Below are positions 19,612-30,391 of a stretch of DNA of 64,000 nt, in pieces; the stretch's first letter is position 1, and every line of letters starts with the position of its first letter. Made by a program: the position numbers and the translations under genes. Below the pieces are notes generated by a model that searched no databases, had not been told where the DNA came from, and worked only from the letters and a program-made list of their open reading frames with translations. This stretch comes from Clostridia bacterium. GTDB taxonomy: Bacteria; Bacillota; Clostridia; Lutisporales; Lutisporaceae. The stretch is taken from assembly GCA_029256325.1 (NCBI GenBank), contig JAQSYD010000001.1, positions 1 through 64,000 on the forward strand, given 5' to 3'.

Positions 19612-21297
19612 TCAATTACTGCTTGTTATAAGCCTTCTTGCATGAGCCATGGAGGTTTCATCCTTTGGACTGCCGCCAAGCATTCTGGCAACCTCTTCTG
19701 TGCGTTCCAGCATATCAAGAGTCTTTATTTTAGTAAAGGTTTTATGATTGTTTATAATTTTACTTATATAAATATGGTTATCAGCAAAACAAGCAATTTG
19801 AGCTAAATGCGTGATACATATAATCTGTGAGTTCGTAGATATTTTTTTAATTTTTTGTCCTACAACGGTGGCAGTTAAACCACCAATGCCGGCATCAACT
19901 TCATCAAATACGATACTGGGTATTTTTTCAGCCTTTGTGATTGTATTTTTTATAGCCAGCATCACTCTTGACATCTCGCCGCCTGAGGCAATTTTAGAAA
20001 GCTGCTTTGGTGGTTCACCGGGATTAGGTGAAAGCAAGAATTCAATTCTATCTATCCCCTTAGAACTAATGATTGCTTCATCCTTTTTAATGTTTACTTG
20101 AAATTCAGAGCCCTCCATATTTAAATCTTGAAGTTCCTTTTCTACCAGCTTCTCCAATTTTCGTGAAAGCTTTTCTCTCATTGCAGAAAGCTTGTTTGCT
20201 TGCTCATTATACTTTAATCGCAGGCTGCTGATTTCTTTTTCCAACTCAGATGCGAACTTTTCACTATTTAGAAGGATCTCATAATCCTTCGATGCAGCAT
20301 CTTTAAATGCAATGATATCCTCTATGCTGCTGCCATATTTTCTTTTAAGCTTAGAGATCAGATCCAGTCGTTCTTCTATAAAGTTAATCTCATCATCATT
20401 AAATTCAATACTATCCTTGTAATCTCTAATATCTGACCTAATATCCTCTAATTGATATAAAGCCGCCTCAATGACGTCTACAAAGTCCTGAAGTCTATTA
20501 TCAATATGCTCTAGCTCCTTCAATCGATGTGCTGAATCTTCTAAAACATCTACCGCACAGCTTGCAGCAGGATCGTTATTAAATATATTATCATATACTT
20601 GTGTCATATTTTTATATAGCTTTTCTGAATTAATAAGCAAAAGCCTTTTGGCTTTCAATTGTTCGTCTTCTTCAGGCTTCAATGCAGCAGATTCAATTTC
20701 TTCTATTTGAAATTTGAATAAGTCCAGTTTGCGTTCTCTTTCACTGCTGCTTCCGCAAATCTCCTTATACCTTGCTTCTATGGACTTAAGACTTTCAGTG
20801 ACTGACTTTAAATGGGATTTAATAAGTTCAATATCCTGTTCTCCAAAGCTGTCTACAAATTCAATATGCTTGTTGGCATTGAATAAAAGCTGATGTTCAT
20901 TCTGTCCCACAATGTCTACCAAACATTGGGCTATGGCTTTTAGCATTGTAAGGGTTACAGTTTGTCCATTTACTCTATAGCCCGATCTGCCTGCTGTGCT
21001 CACCTCACGGGATATCAGCAAAGTATTGTCAGCTTCTTTTTCTAACCCGTATTCTTCCAGCAATGCCTCCAGCTCTGAATTATGCTCAAAGGCAAATAAT
21101 GCTGAAATGATTGCTTTCTCAGCGCCATGTCTAATATCATCCTTGCTGAATCTTCCTCCGGTAATAGCCTGAAGTGCATCAATAATCAAGGACTTTCCAG
21201 AACCGGTTTCACCAGTAATAATATTCAATCCTGCAGTGAAGTTTATGGTTTCCTGTTCAATAATTATGAAGTTTCTTATATTAATCTCCAATATCAT
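19612..21297 (-). CDS. recN: DNA repair protein RecN
   Basis: LNIITGETGSGKSLIIDAL, SGGEMSRVMLAIK, VFDEVDAGIGG. Confidence 0.97.
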   Translation of the reverse strand: MILEINIRNFIIIEQETINFTAGLNIITGETGSGKSLIIDALQAITGGRFSKDDIRHGAEKAIISALFAFEHNSELEALLEEYGLEKEADNTLLISREVSTAGRSGYRVNGQTVTLTMLKAIAQCLVDIVGQNEHQLLFNANKHIEFVDSFGEQDIELIKSHLKSVTESLKSIEARYKEICGSSSERERKLDLFKFQIEEIESAALKPEEDEQLKAKRLLLINSEKLYKNMTQVYDNIFNNDPAASCAVDVLEDSAHRLKELEHIDNRLQDFVDVIEAALYQLEDIRSDIRDYKDSIEFNDDEINFIEERLDLISKLKRKYGSSIEDIIAFKDAASKDYEILLNSEKFASELEKEISSLRLKYNEQANKLSAMREKLSRKLEKLVEKELQDLNMEGSEFQVNIKKDEAIISSKGIDRIEFLLSPNPGEPPKQLSKIASGGEMSRVMLAIKNTITKAEKIPSIVFDEVDAGIGGLTATVVGQKIKKISTNSQIICITHLAQIACFADNHIYISKIINNHKTFTKIKTLDMLERTEEVARMLGGSPKDETSMAHARRLITSSN

Positions 21298-21308
21298 TGG
21301 TGTATCAC

Positions 21309-21758
21309 CTATTTCATCAGCTTCTTAAATTTTTCTATTACTTGTTCAGATTGATCCGCAGATCTTACCAGTATGAAGATTGTATCATCCCCAGCTAAGG
21401 TCCCTACAATCTCCGGAAGATCAAAGACATCAATAGCTTCACAAGCACCTCCTGCAGCTCCAGAGAAAGTTTTTAAAACAATAATATTACCTGCATAATC
21501 TATACTTAATACAGATTCGGAGAAAATCTTCACCAATCTTTCACTAAGCATTGTATCATGCTCTCTTAGTGCAGCGTATTTATACTTACCGCTTTCAGTT
21601 AGAACCTTAATCAGTCTTAGTTCTTTAATGTCTCTAGAGACAGTTGCCTGTGTAACATTAAAGCCACTTTTTTTCAGCTCCTCTGCCAAATCCTCTTGAG
21701 TATCAATTTCACGTCTTTCAATAATCTCAAGTATTTTAGCATGTCTTGAAATCTTCAT
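21309..21758 (-). CDS. argR: Arginine repressor
   Basis: [25 protein letters not shown]. Confidence 0.95.
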   Translation of the reverse strand: MKISRHAKILEIIERREIDTQEDLAEELKKSGFNVTQATVSRDIKELRLIKVLTESGKYKYAALREHDTMLSERLVKIFSESVLSIDYAGNIIVLKTFSGAAGGACEAIDVFDLPEIVGTLAGDDTIFILVRSADQSEQVIEKFKKLMK

Positions 21759-21773
21759 ATTACTACCTCCGCC

Positions 21774-22640
21774 CTATTTATTATTATCTCGTCGTTCTGA
21801 CATTTTAGCTCTTAACACATCAAAAAAGCTTCTATTATTGAGTTTAATAAGGTGTGCATAATAAATGGATTGCTTGACAGTTACAACATCGCCGGGGTTT
21901 ATTTTTATCCCTGTTTGTCCGTCTACTGTCAAAATGATATCTGTCTTGCTGTTACAACCTAACTCAATCTTAACTAAATCTTTATTGGATACTAAAATGG
22001 ATCTTGAATGCAGGGTATGAGGACAAACCGGGGTAATTAATAAAACCTCTACATCCGGAGCAACAATGGGACCACCTGCAGATAAGGAATATGCAGTAGA
22101 GCCTGTTGGACTACTGACTATAATTCCATCACCTGAATACACATCAACAAAATTATCGTTAATAAATATGGAATATGTTATAAGTCGGGAGAAATTTCCC
22201 TTTGCAACTACAATATCATTGAGCGCAATAAAATCCTTTGTTGGCTCATCATCATTTCTTATAAAAGCTTCCAGCATCATTCTCTTTTCAATACTGTAAT
22301 CACCAGTTATTAATTTTTCAAGCGAAGCATACATATCGTCAACTTCTGTTTCAGTTAAGAAACCAAGGTGTCCCATATTAATGCCAAAAAGTGGCACTCC
22401 ATTGCATGAGGCTTGCCTTGCAACATTTAGTAATGTTCCATCTCCGCCAAGTACAATAATAATGTCACTATGCTTGAAAATATGCTCATTACAGTAATTA
22501 TCTTTGACTACTGCCAGCTCAGCAGAAATTCTCTCGTCGAAATAAACCTGTACGTTTCGCGCTTCCAACCAGTTAATAACTTGTCTTGTGATTAACTGAT
22601 CCTTATCCTTATCAAGGTTTGAAATTATCCCTATATTCAT
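21774..22640 (-). CDS. nadK: NAD kinase
   Basis: LGGDGTLLNVAR, GINMGHLGFLTE, SPTGSTAYSLSAGGPIV. Confidence 0.96.
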   Translation of the reverse strand: MNIGIISNLDKDKDQLITRQVINWLEARNVQVYFDERISAELAVVKDNYCNEHIFKHSDIIIVLGGDGTLLNVARQASCNGVPLFGINMGHLGFLTETEVDDMYASLEKLITGDYSIEKRMMLEAFIRNDDEPTKDFIALNDIVVAKGNFSRLITYSIFINDNFVDVYSGDGIIVSSPTGSTAYSLSAGGPIVAPDVEVLLITPVCPHTLHSRSILVSNKDLVKIELGCNSKTDIILTVDGQTGIKINPGDVVTVKQSIYYAHLIKLNNRSFFDVLRAKMSERRDNNK

Positions 22641-22754
22641 ATAAAGTTATACACCACCAAAGCTGATTAATATTTCTAATTATTGGCATTTTGCATCAAT
22701 TATAATTTTATAACAATTCAACCAATAAGGCTACTTATATTTCACTTATTTTTA

Positions 22755-23576
22755 TCATTTTTGCAAATTGCTATTAGCTTCTTCTACAATATGCTCTATT
22801 AGTTTTGCTATATCCAAAGGCGTATCCATGGTTTTTATTTTACTTAAATATACAAGATACTCAATATTTCCTTCAGGACCTTTTATTGGAGAATAGGTGA
22901 GACCGAGGATTTCAAAGTCCATCTGATCTATACAGAAATGAATAATTTTCTCTATAACCTCTTTATGGACGTTCTTATCCCTAACGACACCCTTTTTTCC
23001 TACCTTCTCTCTTCCCGCTTCAAATTGAGGCTTTATAAGGCAAACCAATCTGCCATTTTCCTTTAATAATGCTTTTGCAACAGGCAATACTTTTGTAATG
23101 GATATGAAAGAGACATCCATAGTGGCAAAATCTGCGGAATCTCCCAACATTTCAGGTGTCACAGACCTTATGTTTGTGCGTTCCATGCATATGACTCGAC
23201 TGTCACTTCGTAAGCTCCATGCAAGCTGACCATAGCCTACATCTATAGCAAAAACCTTCACTGCGCCCTTTTGAAGCATACAATCTGTAAAGCCGCCTGT
23301 AGAAGCTCCTATGTCTATTGTAGTTAGTCCTGTTAAGTCTATATCAAACTCTTTCAGCGCTTTCTCCAGCTTTAATCCGCCTCTGCTAACGTAAGGAATA
23401 GGATTTCCTTTTACCTCAATATTTGCATTGACGCTTACTTTTGTACCGGGCTTATCAAGCTTTTGATTCTCTACATATACTAAGCCTGCCATTATAATGC
23501 TTCTTGCCTTTTCCCTGCTGCTGGCATAGCCCATTTCAGCGAGAAGTGTGTCTAGTCTCTCTTTTTTATCAACCAT
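22755..23576 (-). CDS. tlyA: TlyA family RNA methyltransferase
   Basis: S4 domain ERLDTLLAEMGYASSREKAR, IDIGASTGGFTDCMLQ. Confidence 0.94.
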   Translation of the reverse strand: MVDKKERLDTLLAEMGYASSREKARSIIMAGLVYVENQKLDKPGTKVSVNANIEVKGNPIPYVSRGGLKLEKALKEFDIDLTGLTTIDIGASTGGFTDCMLQKGAVKVFAIDVGYGQLAWSLRSDSRVICMERTNIRSVTPEMLGDSADFATMDVSFISITKVLPVAKALLKENGRLVCLIKPQFEAGREKVGKKGVVRDKNVHKEVIEKIIHFCIDQMDFEILGLTYSPIKGPEGNIEYLVYLSKIKTMDTPLDIAKLIEHIVEEANSNLQK

Positions 23577-23594
23577 TGTCAGTTGTTCCCTCCA

Positions 23595-25469
23595 CTATCT
23601 GAGTCCTTCTAATGTCCTTTGAATTCTTACTGCAATGCCTTCTGCATCCATTTCATGTATTTTATGCAGTTCTTCTGTTTCACCATGGGTTATAAATTTA
23701 TCATCATAAGCAATTACTTTAACATTCGCATTTATATTTTTCTTATCAAAGAACTCCAGTATACCACTGCCCATACCTCCAGATAAAATACCATCCTCAA
23801 GAGTAAATATTGTTTTATATTTTTGAGCTGCTTCTATAAGCATTTCTTCATCTAAAGGCTTGATAAACCGTGCATTAATCAAGGTCAGGGTATATCCCTT
23901 TTCCTTAAGCTGTTGACAAGCCAGGTAGGCTGTTCTAACCATTTTGCCCTCTGCAATGATTGCAGCTTCGGAGCCCTGCAAAAGAACTTCACTTTTACCC
24001 AGCTTTATAGGGTTGTTGTTTTCATCGAAATTATGTTCTGTCCCTCTAGGGTATCTAATAGCGCAAGGTGAATCCAGCTGTAGTGTAAAATCCAACATTT
24101 GCTCCATTTCTTTACCATCCTTTGGGCTCATGATCGTAATATTAGGCATTGGCCTTAAATAGGCAATGTCAAATACACCATGATGTGTTTCCCCATCTGC
24201 ACCAACAATTCCCGCTCTATCTATCGCAAAGGTAACAGGCAAATTCTGCATGCAGACATCATGGGCAATTTGATCATAGGCCCTTTGCAAAAAAGTGGAG
24301 TATACAGCAAAGTAAGGCTTATAACCACCAACCGCAAGACCGGCTGAAAAAGTAACTGCATGCTGCTCTGCAATTCCTACATCAAAAAATCTATCCTTGT
24401 GCTGTCTTGAAAACTTAGTTAGACCCGTACCATCAGGCATTGCTGCTGTTACTGCAGCAACGCGTTTGTCCTTTAACGCAGCTTCTGATATCCAATCTCC
24501 AAAAACATTGGAGTAACTTCGTCCGCTGCTGCTTTTTTTACTTTCGCCGCTTTCTATATCAAAGGGATTGACTCCATGGTATTTCTCCGGCGCATTTTCA
24601 GCCTTCTCATAGCCTTTTCCCTTTGTTGTAATAACATGAATGAAAACAGGGTATCCATTATAGGACTTTGCCCTCTTCAATACATATTCCAAATTATGAA
24701 TATCATGTCCATCAATAGGTCCTAAGTACTTAAAGCCTAATTCCTCAAATATAATTCCTGGTACTAATAAATATTTAAACCAATTTTTAAGTTTCTCTGC
24801 AGAATTAAAAATCGGACTGCCTAGCAAAGGAATCTTCTTAAGCACACTGCCAACTCGAGCCTTGAATTTGAAATAAGCAGGAACTGTACGAATTTTACTT
24901 AAATAATTTGCCATACCGCCGATATTATCTGAAATGGACATGTTGTTATCGTTTAATATTACGATTAGTTTTGTAGGAAAATCACCTGCATGATTTAGTG
25001 CTTCAAAAGCCATACCGCCAGTAAGTGAGCCATCTCCAATAACAGCGATTACATTGTAATCGTCGCCTGACAAGTCTCTTGCTTTTGCAATACCTAAGGC
25101 CGCTGATATCGATGTGCTGCTATGTCCCGTTTCGAATATATCATGCTCACTTTCTGATCTCTTTGGAAAACCACTGAGGCCGCCATATTTTCGTATCGTC
25201 TTTAATTGCTCTTTTCTTCCCGTTAAAAGCTTATGAATATAGGCTTGATGTCCGACGTCCCAAATTATTTTGTCTTGTGGACTGTCAAAAACCTTGTGCA
25301 AAGCGATAGACAGCTCTACAACACCTAAATTAGATGCCAAGTGGCCACCTGTCTCAGACACAGTATTGATTATATATTCTCTAACTTCACCTGAAAGCTG
25401 CTTCAACTCTTTTTCCTTTAACAGCTTTAAATCTTCCGGTGAGTTGATTCTGTCTAGTATATTACTCAT
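23595..25469 (-). CDS. dxs: 1-deoxy-D-xylulose-5-phosphate synthase
   Basis: GHLASNLGVVELSIALHKVFDSPQDKIIWDVGHQAYIHKLLTGR. Confidence 0.98.
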   Translation of the reverse strand: MSNILDRINSPEDLKLLKEKELKQLSGEVREYIINTVSETGGHLASNLGVVELSIALHKVFDSPQDKIIWDVGHQAYIHKLLTGRKEQLKTIRKYGGLSGFPKRSESEHDIFETGHSSTSISAALGIAKARDLSGDDYNVIAVIGDGSLTGGMAFEALNHAGDFPTKLIVILNDNNMSISDNIGGMANYLSKIRTVPAYFKFKARVGSVLKKIPLLGSPIFNSAEKLKNWFKYLLVPGIIFEELGFKYLGPIDGHDIHNLEYVLKRAKSYNGYPVFIHVITTKGKGYEKAENAPEKYHGVNPFDIESGESKKSSSGRSYSNVFGDWISEAALKDKRVAAVTAAMPDGTGLTKFSRQHKDRFFDVGIAEQHAVTFSAGLAVGGYKPYFAVYSTFLQRAYDQIAHDVCMQNLPVTFAIDRAGIVGADGETHHGVFDIAYLRPMPNITIMSPKDGKEMEQMLDFTLQLDSPCAIRYPRGTEHNFDENNNPIKLGKSEVLLQGSEAAIIAEGKMVRTAYLACQQLKEKGYTLTLINARFIKPLDEEMLIEAAQKYKTIFTLEDGILSGGMGSGILEFFDKKNINANVKVIAYDDKFITHGETEELHKIHEMDAEGIAVRIQRTLEGLR

Positions 25470-25490
25470 ATTACCCTACCTCTGAATAAA

Positions 25491-25934
25491 TCATATCATT
25501 AACTGTGCAATTACTATACCTAATATCGCACCTGCCATAACCTCTTTCGGAGTATGTCCCAAAAGCTCCTTCAGACGCTCATTTGCCAATGGCTTATGAT
25601 GTGCCAGGTCATCTATGATCATATTTAGTACTTTAGCCTGATAACCTGCAGCTCTTCTAACCCCTGCCGCATCATACATAACGACAAAAGCAAAACATAT
25701 TGCCATTGCAAATAATGGTGATGCCCAGCCATATATCTTCCCTATGGATGTAGCTAAAGACATTACAAAGGAAGTATGGGAGCTTGGCATTCCCCCTGAA
25801 CCTACAAATCTTGTTATATCTATCTTTTTACTTGTGTAAAAAGTAAGTATTATTTTTAGCAATTGGGCTATAAACCATGCGGTTACACAGGTAATTAAAA
25901 CCTTATTGCTTAAAAGCTCTGTAAAAAAATCCAA
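25491..25934 (-). CDS. Divergent PAP2 family membrane protein
   Basis: GGMPSSHTSFVMSLATSIG, MYDAAGVRRAAGYQA. Confidence 0.92.
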   Translation of the reverse strand: MDFFTELLSNKVLITCVTAWFIAQLLKIILTFYTSKKIDITRFVGSGGMPSSHTSFVMSLATSIGKIYGWASPLFAMAICFAFVVMYDAAGVRRAAGYQAKVLNMIIDDLAHHKPLANERLKELLGHTPKEVMAGAILGIVIAQLMI

Positions 25935-25963
25935 ATGAGTACCTCCTAAAGACTTGTGTTGCC

Positions 25964-26845
25964 TTAAATATCTCTTTCTATAATATAGTTTGATAATTCT
26001 TTTAATAATAAACCTTTATTTCCATATAAGTCAATACTATTTTGAGCTTCCTTTATGATGCTTTTTGCCATTTCCTTTGACTTATCGAGTCCATAACAGC
26101 TAACAAAGGTCGATTTGTTATTACTTGCATCACTGCCAGTTTTTTTACCCAGCTTCTCTGAAGAGCCTTCCACATCTAATATATCATCAGATATCTGAAA
26201 AGCCAAACCTATGAGCTGACCAAATTTTTCTAAACGCTGTACATCTTCTTCCTTTGCACCTGCAATCAATGCACCTGCAACCAAAGGTGCCTTAATCATA
26301 GCACCTGTTTTCTTGTCATGCATCGCATTCAATAGTTTTGAATCAATTTGCTTGTTTTCATAATGTAGGTCTATGCATTGTCCACCGATCATACCCGCAG
26401 TACCTGAAGCTTTACTGATATAAGCGGCTGCTTTAATATATTCCAGCTTAGGAGTTTTTACTAGCGCCTGATGCATGATTTCAAAGGCTTTATTCAATAA
26501 TGCATCTCCAGCTAAAATAGCAAAACCTTCACCAAATACCTTGTGATTCGTGGGCTTGCCTCTCCTGTAATCATCATTGTCCATAGCTGGTAAATCGTCG
26601 TGTATCAATGAATAAGTATGTATCATTTCAATACCGCAAGCAAATGGCAGCACCTCTTTGATATCACCATCAAAAAGCTCACATGCCATGATTGCTAGAA
26701 TAGGTCGCAATCTCTTACCGCCTGCAAGCAAGCTATACCTCATAGCTTCGACTATTACAGGTATTTCTGCTTCTTCTTTTATATAGCTTTCAAGCTGCAC
26801 TTCCACGATGCTTTTATTAAGGCTAAAATATTCATGTAGGTCCAT
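25964..26845 (-). CDS. ispA: Polyprenyl (farnesyl) diphosphate synthase
   Basis: LIHDDLPAMDNDDYRRG and ISDDILD motifs. Confidence 0.95.
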   Translation of the reverse strand: MDLHEYFSLNKSIVEVQLESYIKEEAEIPVIVEAMRYSLLAGGKRLRPILAIMACELFDGDIKEVLPFACGIEMIHTYSLIHDDLPAMDNDDYRRGKPTNHKVFGEGFAILAGDALLNKAFEIMHQALVKTPKLEYIKAAAYISKASGTAGMIGGQCIDLHYENKQIDSKLLNAMHDKKTGAMIKAPLVAGALIAGAKEEDVQRLEKFGQLIGLAFQISDDILDVEGSSEKLGKKTGSDASNNKSTFVSCYGLDKSKEMAKSIIKEAQNSIDLYGNKGLLLKELSNYIIERDI

Positions 26846-26846
26846 T

Positions 26847-27083
26847 CTATGCCTCCTTGATTTGGCTAATTACAAACTCCTCTATGATATCCTGCTCCTT
26901 ATTTACAATGGCCATTACCTTGCCCTCGGCTTCTTCCAGCATGCCGGAGCATTGCTTAGACAAAGCAATTCCTTCTTGATATATTTCTATGGATTCATCT
27001 AAAGATACATTTCCTGACTCCAATTTTTTAACGATATCTTCTAATCTAGCCAAGGCTTGTTCAAAATTTATATTATTACTCAT
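26847..27083 (-). CDS. xseB: Exodeoxyribonuclease VII small subunit
   Basis: FEQALARLEDIVKKLESGNVSLDESIEIYQEGI. Confidence 0.96.
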   Translation of the reverse strand: MSNNINFEQALARLEDIVKKLESGNVSLDESIEIYQEGIALSKQCSGMLEEAEGKVMAIVNKEQDIIEEFVISQIKEA

Positions 27084-27097
27084 AGTACCTCACACCC

Positions 27098-28303
27098 TTA
27101 TTTATTTATGATATTTTTTATCTCTGCAGAAACACTGCCGTCTTTAAATTCTACTTCAATATTGTCCCCAATGGAAAGCTGCTTTACAGTGGTTATAATC
27201 TTACCTGCCCTGCTGGTTGATGAATATCCCCTTAAAAGCACGGATGCAGGATTCAGAATATCCAGCTTCTCTATATTCATAATCAGCTTATTTTTGCTGC
27301 TGCTCAGTATTTGCAGCATGCTATAGTTCAGACTTTTATTACATATATCTACCGTTTGCATCAAGCTATGTATTTTTTGTTCGATTTGGCGAAATGCATT
27401 GCCCTTTGATATATACTCTATCTTATAACGTTTTTCCTGTAAATATTTATTCATATAATTGTTTAGTATATATACATTCTGATTTAAGCGGGATGCTAAG
27501 GCATGCTTGTCAGGCACTACCAGTTCTGCTGCTGCTGAAGGTGTGGCAGCTCTTAAATCTGCTACAAAATCAGCTATGGTAAAATCAGTTTCATGTCCAA
27601 CTGCTGATACAATTGGTATCTCTGAACTAAAAATAGCATGAGCCGTTTCTTCTTCGTTAAAAGCCCACAGTTCTTCTATAGAACCTCCACCTCTGCCCAT
27701 AATGATAACATCTACATTTTTCTTTTGATTAAAATATTGAATACCTTGCGCAATCTCTTTGCACGCTCCTTCACCCTGAACTTGAACAGGATAAAGAATA
27801 ATATTTACTAGAGCATTACGTCTTCGAATAATAGATATTATATCTCTTACTGCCGCACCTGTACCGGAAGTAACAACTCCCACAGTTTTAGGCAAGTAAG
27901 GTAGTGTTTTTTTGTTTACTTCATCAAAATAGCCTAAAGCAGCCAGCTTCGTTTTAAGCTGCTCATAAGCTTTATAAAGAGCACCAATACCTTCGGGTAT
28001 CATATCTGCTGCGTAGAGCTGATACTGACCATCTCTTTCATAAACGGACAAGTACCCCTGAACTACAACCGCCATGCCATCCTCCGGCATAAACTTCAGC
28101 TTGCTTGCACTGCCCTTGAACATCACGCACTTCATTTTGCTGTCATTATCCTTCAATGTAAAGTACGCGTGACCGGAGGAATGCAGCTTAAAGTTGGATA
28201 TTTCTCCCTTAATATATACATTGGATAAAATAACATCATGATCAAAAATGCTTTTTATATAGTTATTGATTTCTTTGACTGTAAAAATCTTTGTGCTGCT
28301 CAT
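27098..28303 (-). CDS. xseA: Exodeoxyribonuclease VII large subunit
   Basis: FTVKEINNYIKSIFD, GRGGGSIEELWAFN; start at MSSTKIFT preferred over ORF-track 28360. Confidence 0.95.
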   Translation of the reverse strand: MSSTKIFTVKEINNYIKSIFDHDVILSNVYIKGEISNFKLHSSGHAYFTLKDNDSKMKCVMFKGSASKLKFMPEDGMAVVVQGYLSVYERDGQYQLYAADMIPEGIGALYKAYEQLKTKLAALGYFDEVNKKTLPYLPKTVGVVTSGTGAAVRDIISIIRRRNALVNIILYPVQVQGEGACKEIAQGIQYFNQKKNVDVIIMGRGGGSIEELWAFNEEETAHAIFSSEIPIVSAVGHETDFTIADFVADLRAATPSAAAELVVPDKHALASRLNQNVYILNNYMNKYLQEKRYKIEYISKGNAFRQIEQKIHSLMQTVDICNKSLNYSMLQILSSSKNKLIMNIEKLDILNPASVLLRGYSSTSRAGKIITTVKQLSIGDNIEVEFKDGSVSAEIKNIINK

Positions 28304-29273
28304 TGTGACCTCCAAAATTCTGGTATGCTCTTTTGGCATAAATTGCTGCTCCGACTGCATTATCTGAGGAATATTCAGGCTTAGATATACTTACGTTTAT
28401 CTCTTTTGCTTTAATTTTGGTGCTATGCTTAAGCTTGTGACTTATTATTGAGTTGGAGGCTACCCCTCCAACCATCAATACATCCTTTATGTCATATTTT
28501 ACACAGGCATTTATGATTGTTTTTTCTAATGCCTCTGCGATATTTAAAAATACCGATTTGGCAATTTTAGTCTTAAAGGGTTCTACTAAAGTCGTTTCTT
28601 TATTGATGAATCTTTGGACATGGCTCTCAGGCCCTGAAAAGCTTAAAACTGTCTCTTTCACTGATATAGGCAGCTCAATCGCACTTGCTTCATCATTATA
28701 GCAAAGTTTGTCCATCTCTTTACCGCATGGAAATTTAAACCCTAAAGCTACTCCGACTCTGTCGATATACTGACCTGCATTTAAGTCTTGAGTACCTCCG
28801 ACAATATCAATTGCTTCATCAATATCTGCCACCCTCAAGAGTTCAGTTGTACCACCAGAAATATGATAAGCCAAATGAATATCATCAAAAACTTTATTTA
28901 TGCTCCATGCCCCGGCAATGATATGTCCTTGCTGATGAGAGCACCCTATGATAGGAGCCTTGATACATCCTGCAATAACCTTAGCAAAATTATGACCTGC
29001 AGTGAAAACCGGCATATAGGACCCTTCAATATTTCTAGGACTTAAACTTACACCAATGCCCTTGATCGCCATGGGTTCCACTCTATTCATAGCCTCGCCG
29101 CATAGCCTAGGCAAATTGTTCACATGCTGAAAAATAGCATCGGATTGTCGCAGCCCTTTTTCTTTTGCGGGTACCTCCAATAATATTCTACCGTCATAAA
29201 CGATGTTTTCTTCATTGTCTACTATAGCCACAGAGCTCGTATAACAACTGGTATCAATACCTAAAAAGTACAT
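28263..29273 (-). CDS. TsaD/Kae1-like paralog (O-sialoglycoprotein endopeptidase family)
   Basis: FLGIDTSCYTSSVAIVD, GCSHQQGHIIAGAW, MVGGVASNSII, YSSDNAVGAA. Confidence 0.82.
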   Translation of the reverse strand: MYFLGIDTSCYTSSVAIVDNEENIVYDGRILLEVPAKEKGLRQSDAIFQHVNNLPRLCGEAMNRVEPMAIKGIGVSLSPRNIEGSYMPVFTAGHNFAKVIAGCIKAPIIGCSHQQGHIIAGAWSINKVFDDIHLAYHISGGTTELLRVADIDEAIDIVGGTQDLNAGQYIDRVGVALGFKFPCGKEMDKLCYNDEASAIELPISVKETVLSFSGPESHVQRFINKETTLVEPFKTKIAKSVFLNIAEALEKTIINACVKYDIKDVLMVGGVASNSIISHKLKHSTKIKAKEINVSISKPEYSSDNAVGAAIYAKRAYQNFGGHNEQHKDFYSQRNQ

Positions 29274-29275
29274 GC

Positions 29276-29719
29276 TTATATACCTTGTTCGCCTTTACCT
29301 CTAATAATCTTGCCAAGTACTCCGTTTACAAAGCTGCCTGATTCATCTGTACTGTACTTCTTAGCAAGTTCTATGGCTTCATTTGCAGCTACACTATCAG
29401 GCACTTCATTGTTAAATACAATTTCATAAATTGCAAGCCTTAATATGGCTAGATCTACCTTTGCAATTCTTTCTTTTTTCCAGCCAGTTGTATGAAACTC
29501 AATCAGTTTATCAATTTCCTCCATGTGCTGTAAAGAACCCTTTATTACTTCTACAGCATAGTCTTTCGAGCTTTTATTCAAAGCTGACTCTTCTTCTTCT
29601 CTGTGTGCATCCCTGTGCAGCAAAAACTCTTCTAATTGATTTTCTACATCATCGGCTTTATTAAAGTCTAAGCTGAATAAAAATTGAATGGCATATTCTC
29701 TCGCTACTCTTCTACTCAT
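29276..29719 (-). CDS. nusB: Transcription antitermination factor NusB
   Basis: SRRVAREYAIQFLFSLDF, AILRLAIYEI. Confidence 0.95.
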   Translation of the reverse strand: MSRRVAREYAIQFLFSLDFNKADDVENQLEEFLLHRDAHREEEESALNKSSKDYAVEVIKGSLQHMEEIDKLIEFHTTGWKKERIAKVDLAILRLAIYEIVFNNEVPDSVAANEAIELAKKYSTDESGSFVNGVLGKIIRGKGEQGI

Positions 29720-29881
29720 ATGTCCTCCTTATAAACGCTGCAAGGATTAGTTTATGGTATCCATCATGATGCTTTCGCTGAGCTGAAGCAATCATATACC
29801 TAATCTTAGTTTGCAGGTTTTTCCTTTGTCTTCTTTTGTATAGTATCTACCAAAAATTACAGTATATTAGAAAAATTTAAA

Positions 29882-29909
29882 CTAACCCTCTGAGTAATCA
29901 GAGGGTTAG
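29882..29909 (-). terminator. Hairpin terminator downstream of Asp23 gene
   Basis: CTAACCCTCTGAGTAATCAGAGGGTTAG, perfect 12-bp arms. Confidence 0.8.
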
Positions 29910-29921
29910 TATGAATCATAT

Positions 29922-30350
29922 CTATTTTTGCTCTTTTAGTTCCTTTGCTTCTTTAACTTCTTTTACTTCCTTAGGTTCTTTTGGTTCTTTGATTTCTTTC
30001 TCTATATGAACACCTTGTATATGTATATTAACCTCTACAACACTTAAACCTGTCATCGTTTCAACAGCCTTCTTTACATTCTCTTGAACCTGCCATGAAA
30101 CATCAGGAATTCTTACACCATATTCAACTATAACATATAAATCAACTGCTGCCTCTTTTTCACCTACTTCAACCTTAACACCCTTGGAAGGATTTTTCTT
30201 GCCAAGAATTTCAGTTATACTGTCAGCTATTCCGCCACTCATCGCAATTACGCCTTTAACTTCTTTTGCTGCCAGTTCGGCTATTAAAGCAACCACATCA
30301 TCTGCAATTTTCACTACACCATAATTATCAATTTTAATCTCTTTTTCCAT
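29922..30350 (-). CDS. Asp23/Gls24 family envelope stress response protein
   Basis: VALIAELAAKEVKGVIAMSGG, DLYVIVEYGVRIPDVSWQVQENVKKAVE; repetitive KE-rich tail. Confidence 0.93.
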   Translation of the reverse strand: MEKEIKIDNYGVVKIADDVVALIAELAAKEVKGVIAMSGGIADSITEILGKKNPSKGVKVEVGEKEAAVDLYVIVEYGVRIPDVSWQVQENVKKAVETMTGLSVVEVNIHIQGVHIEKEIKEPKEPKEVKEVKEAKELKEQK

Positions 30351-30391
30351 ATTTGCACCCCCTTGTAGGTTATAAATATTCGCCTGAACTT

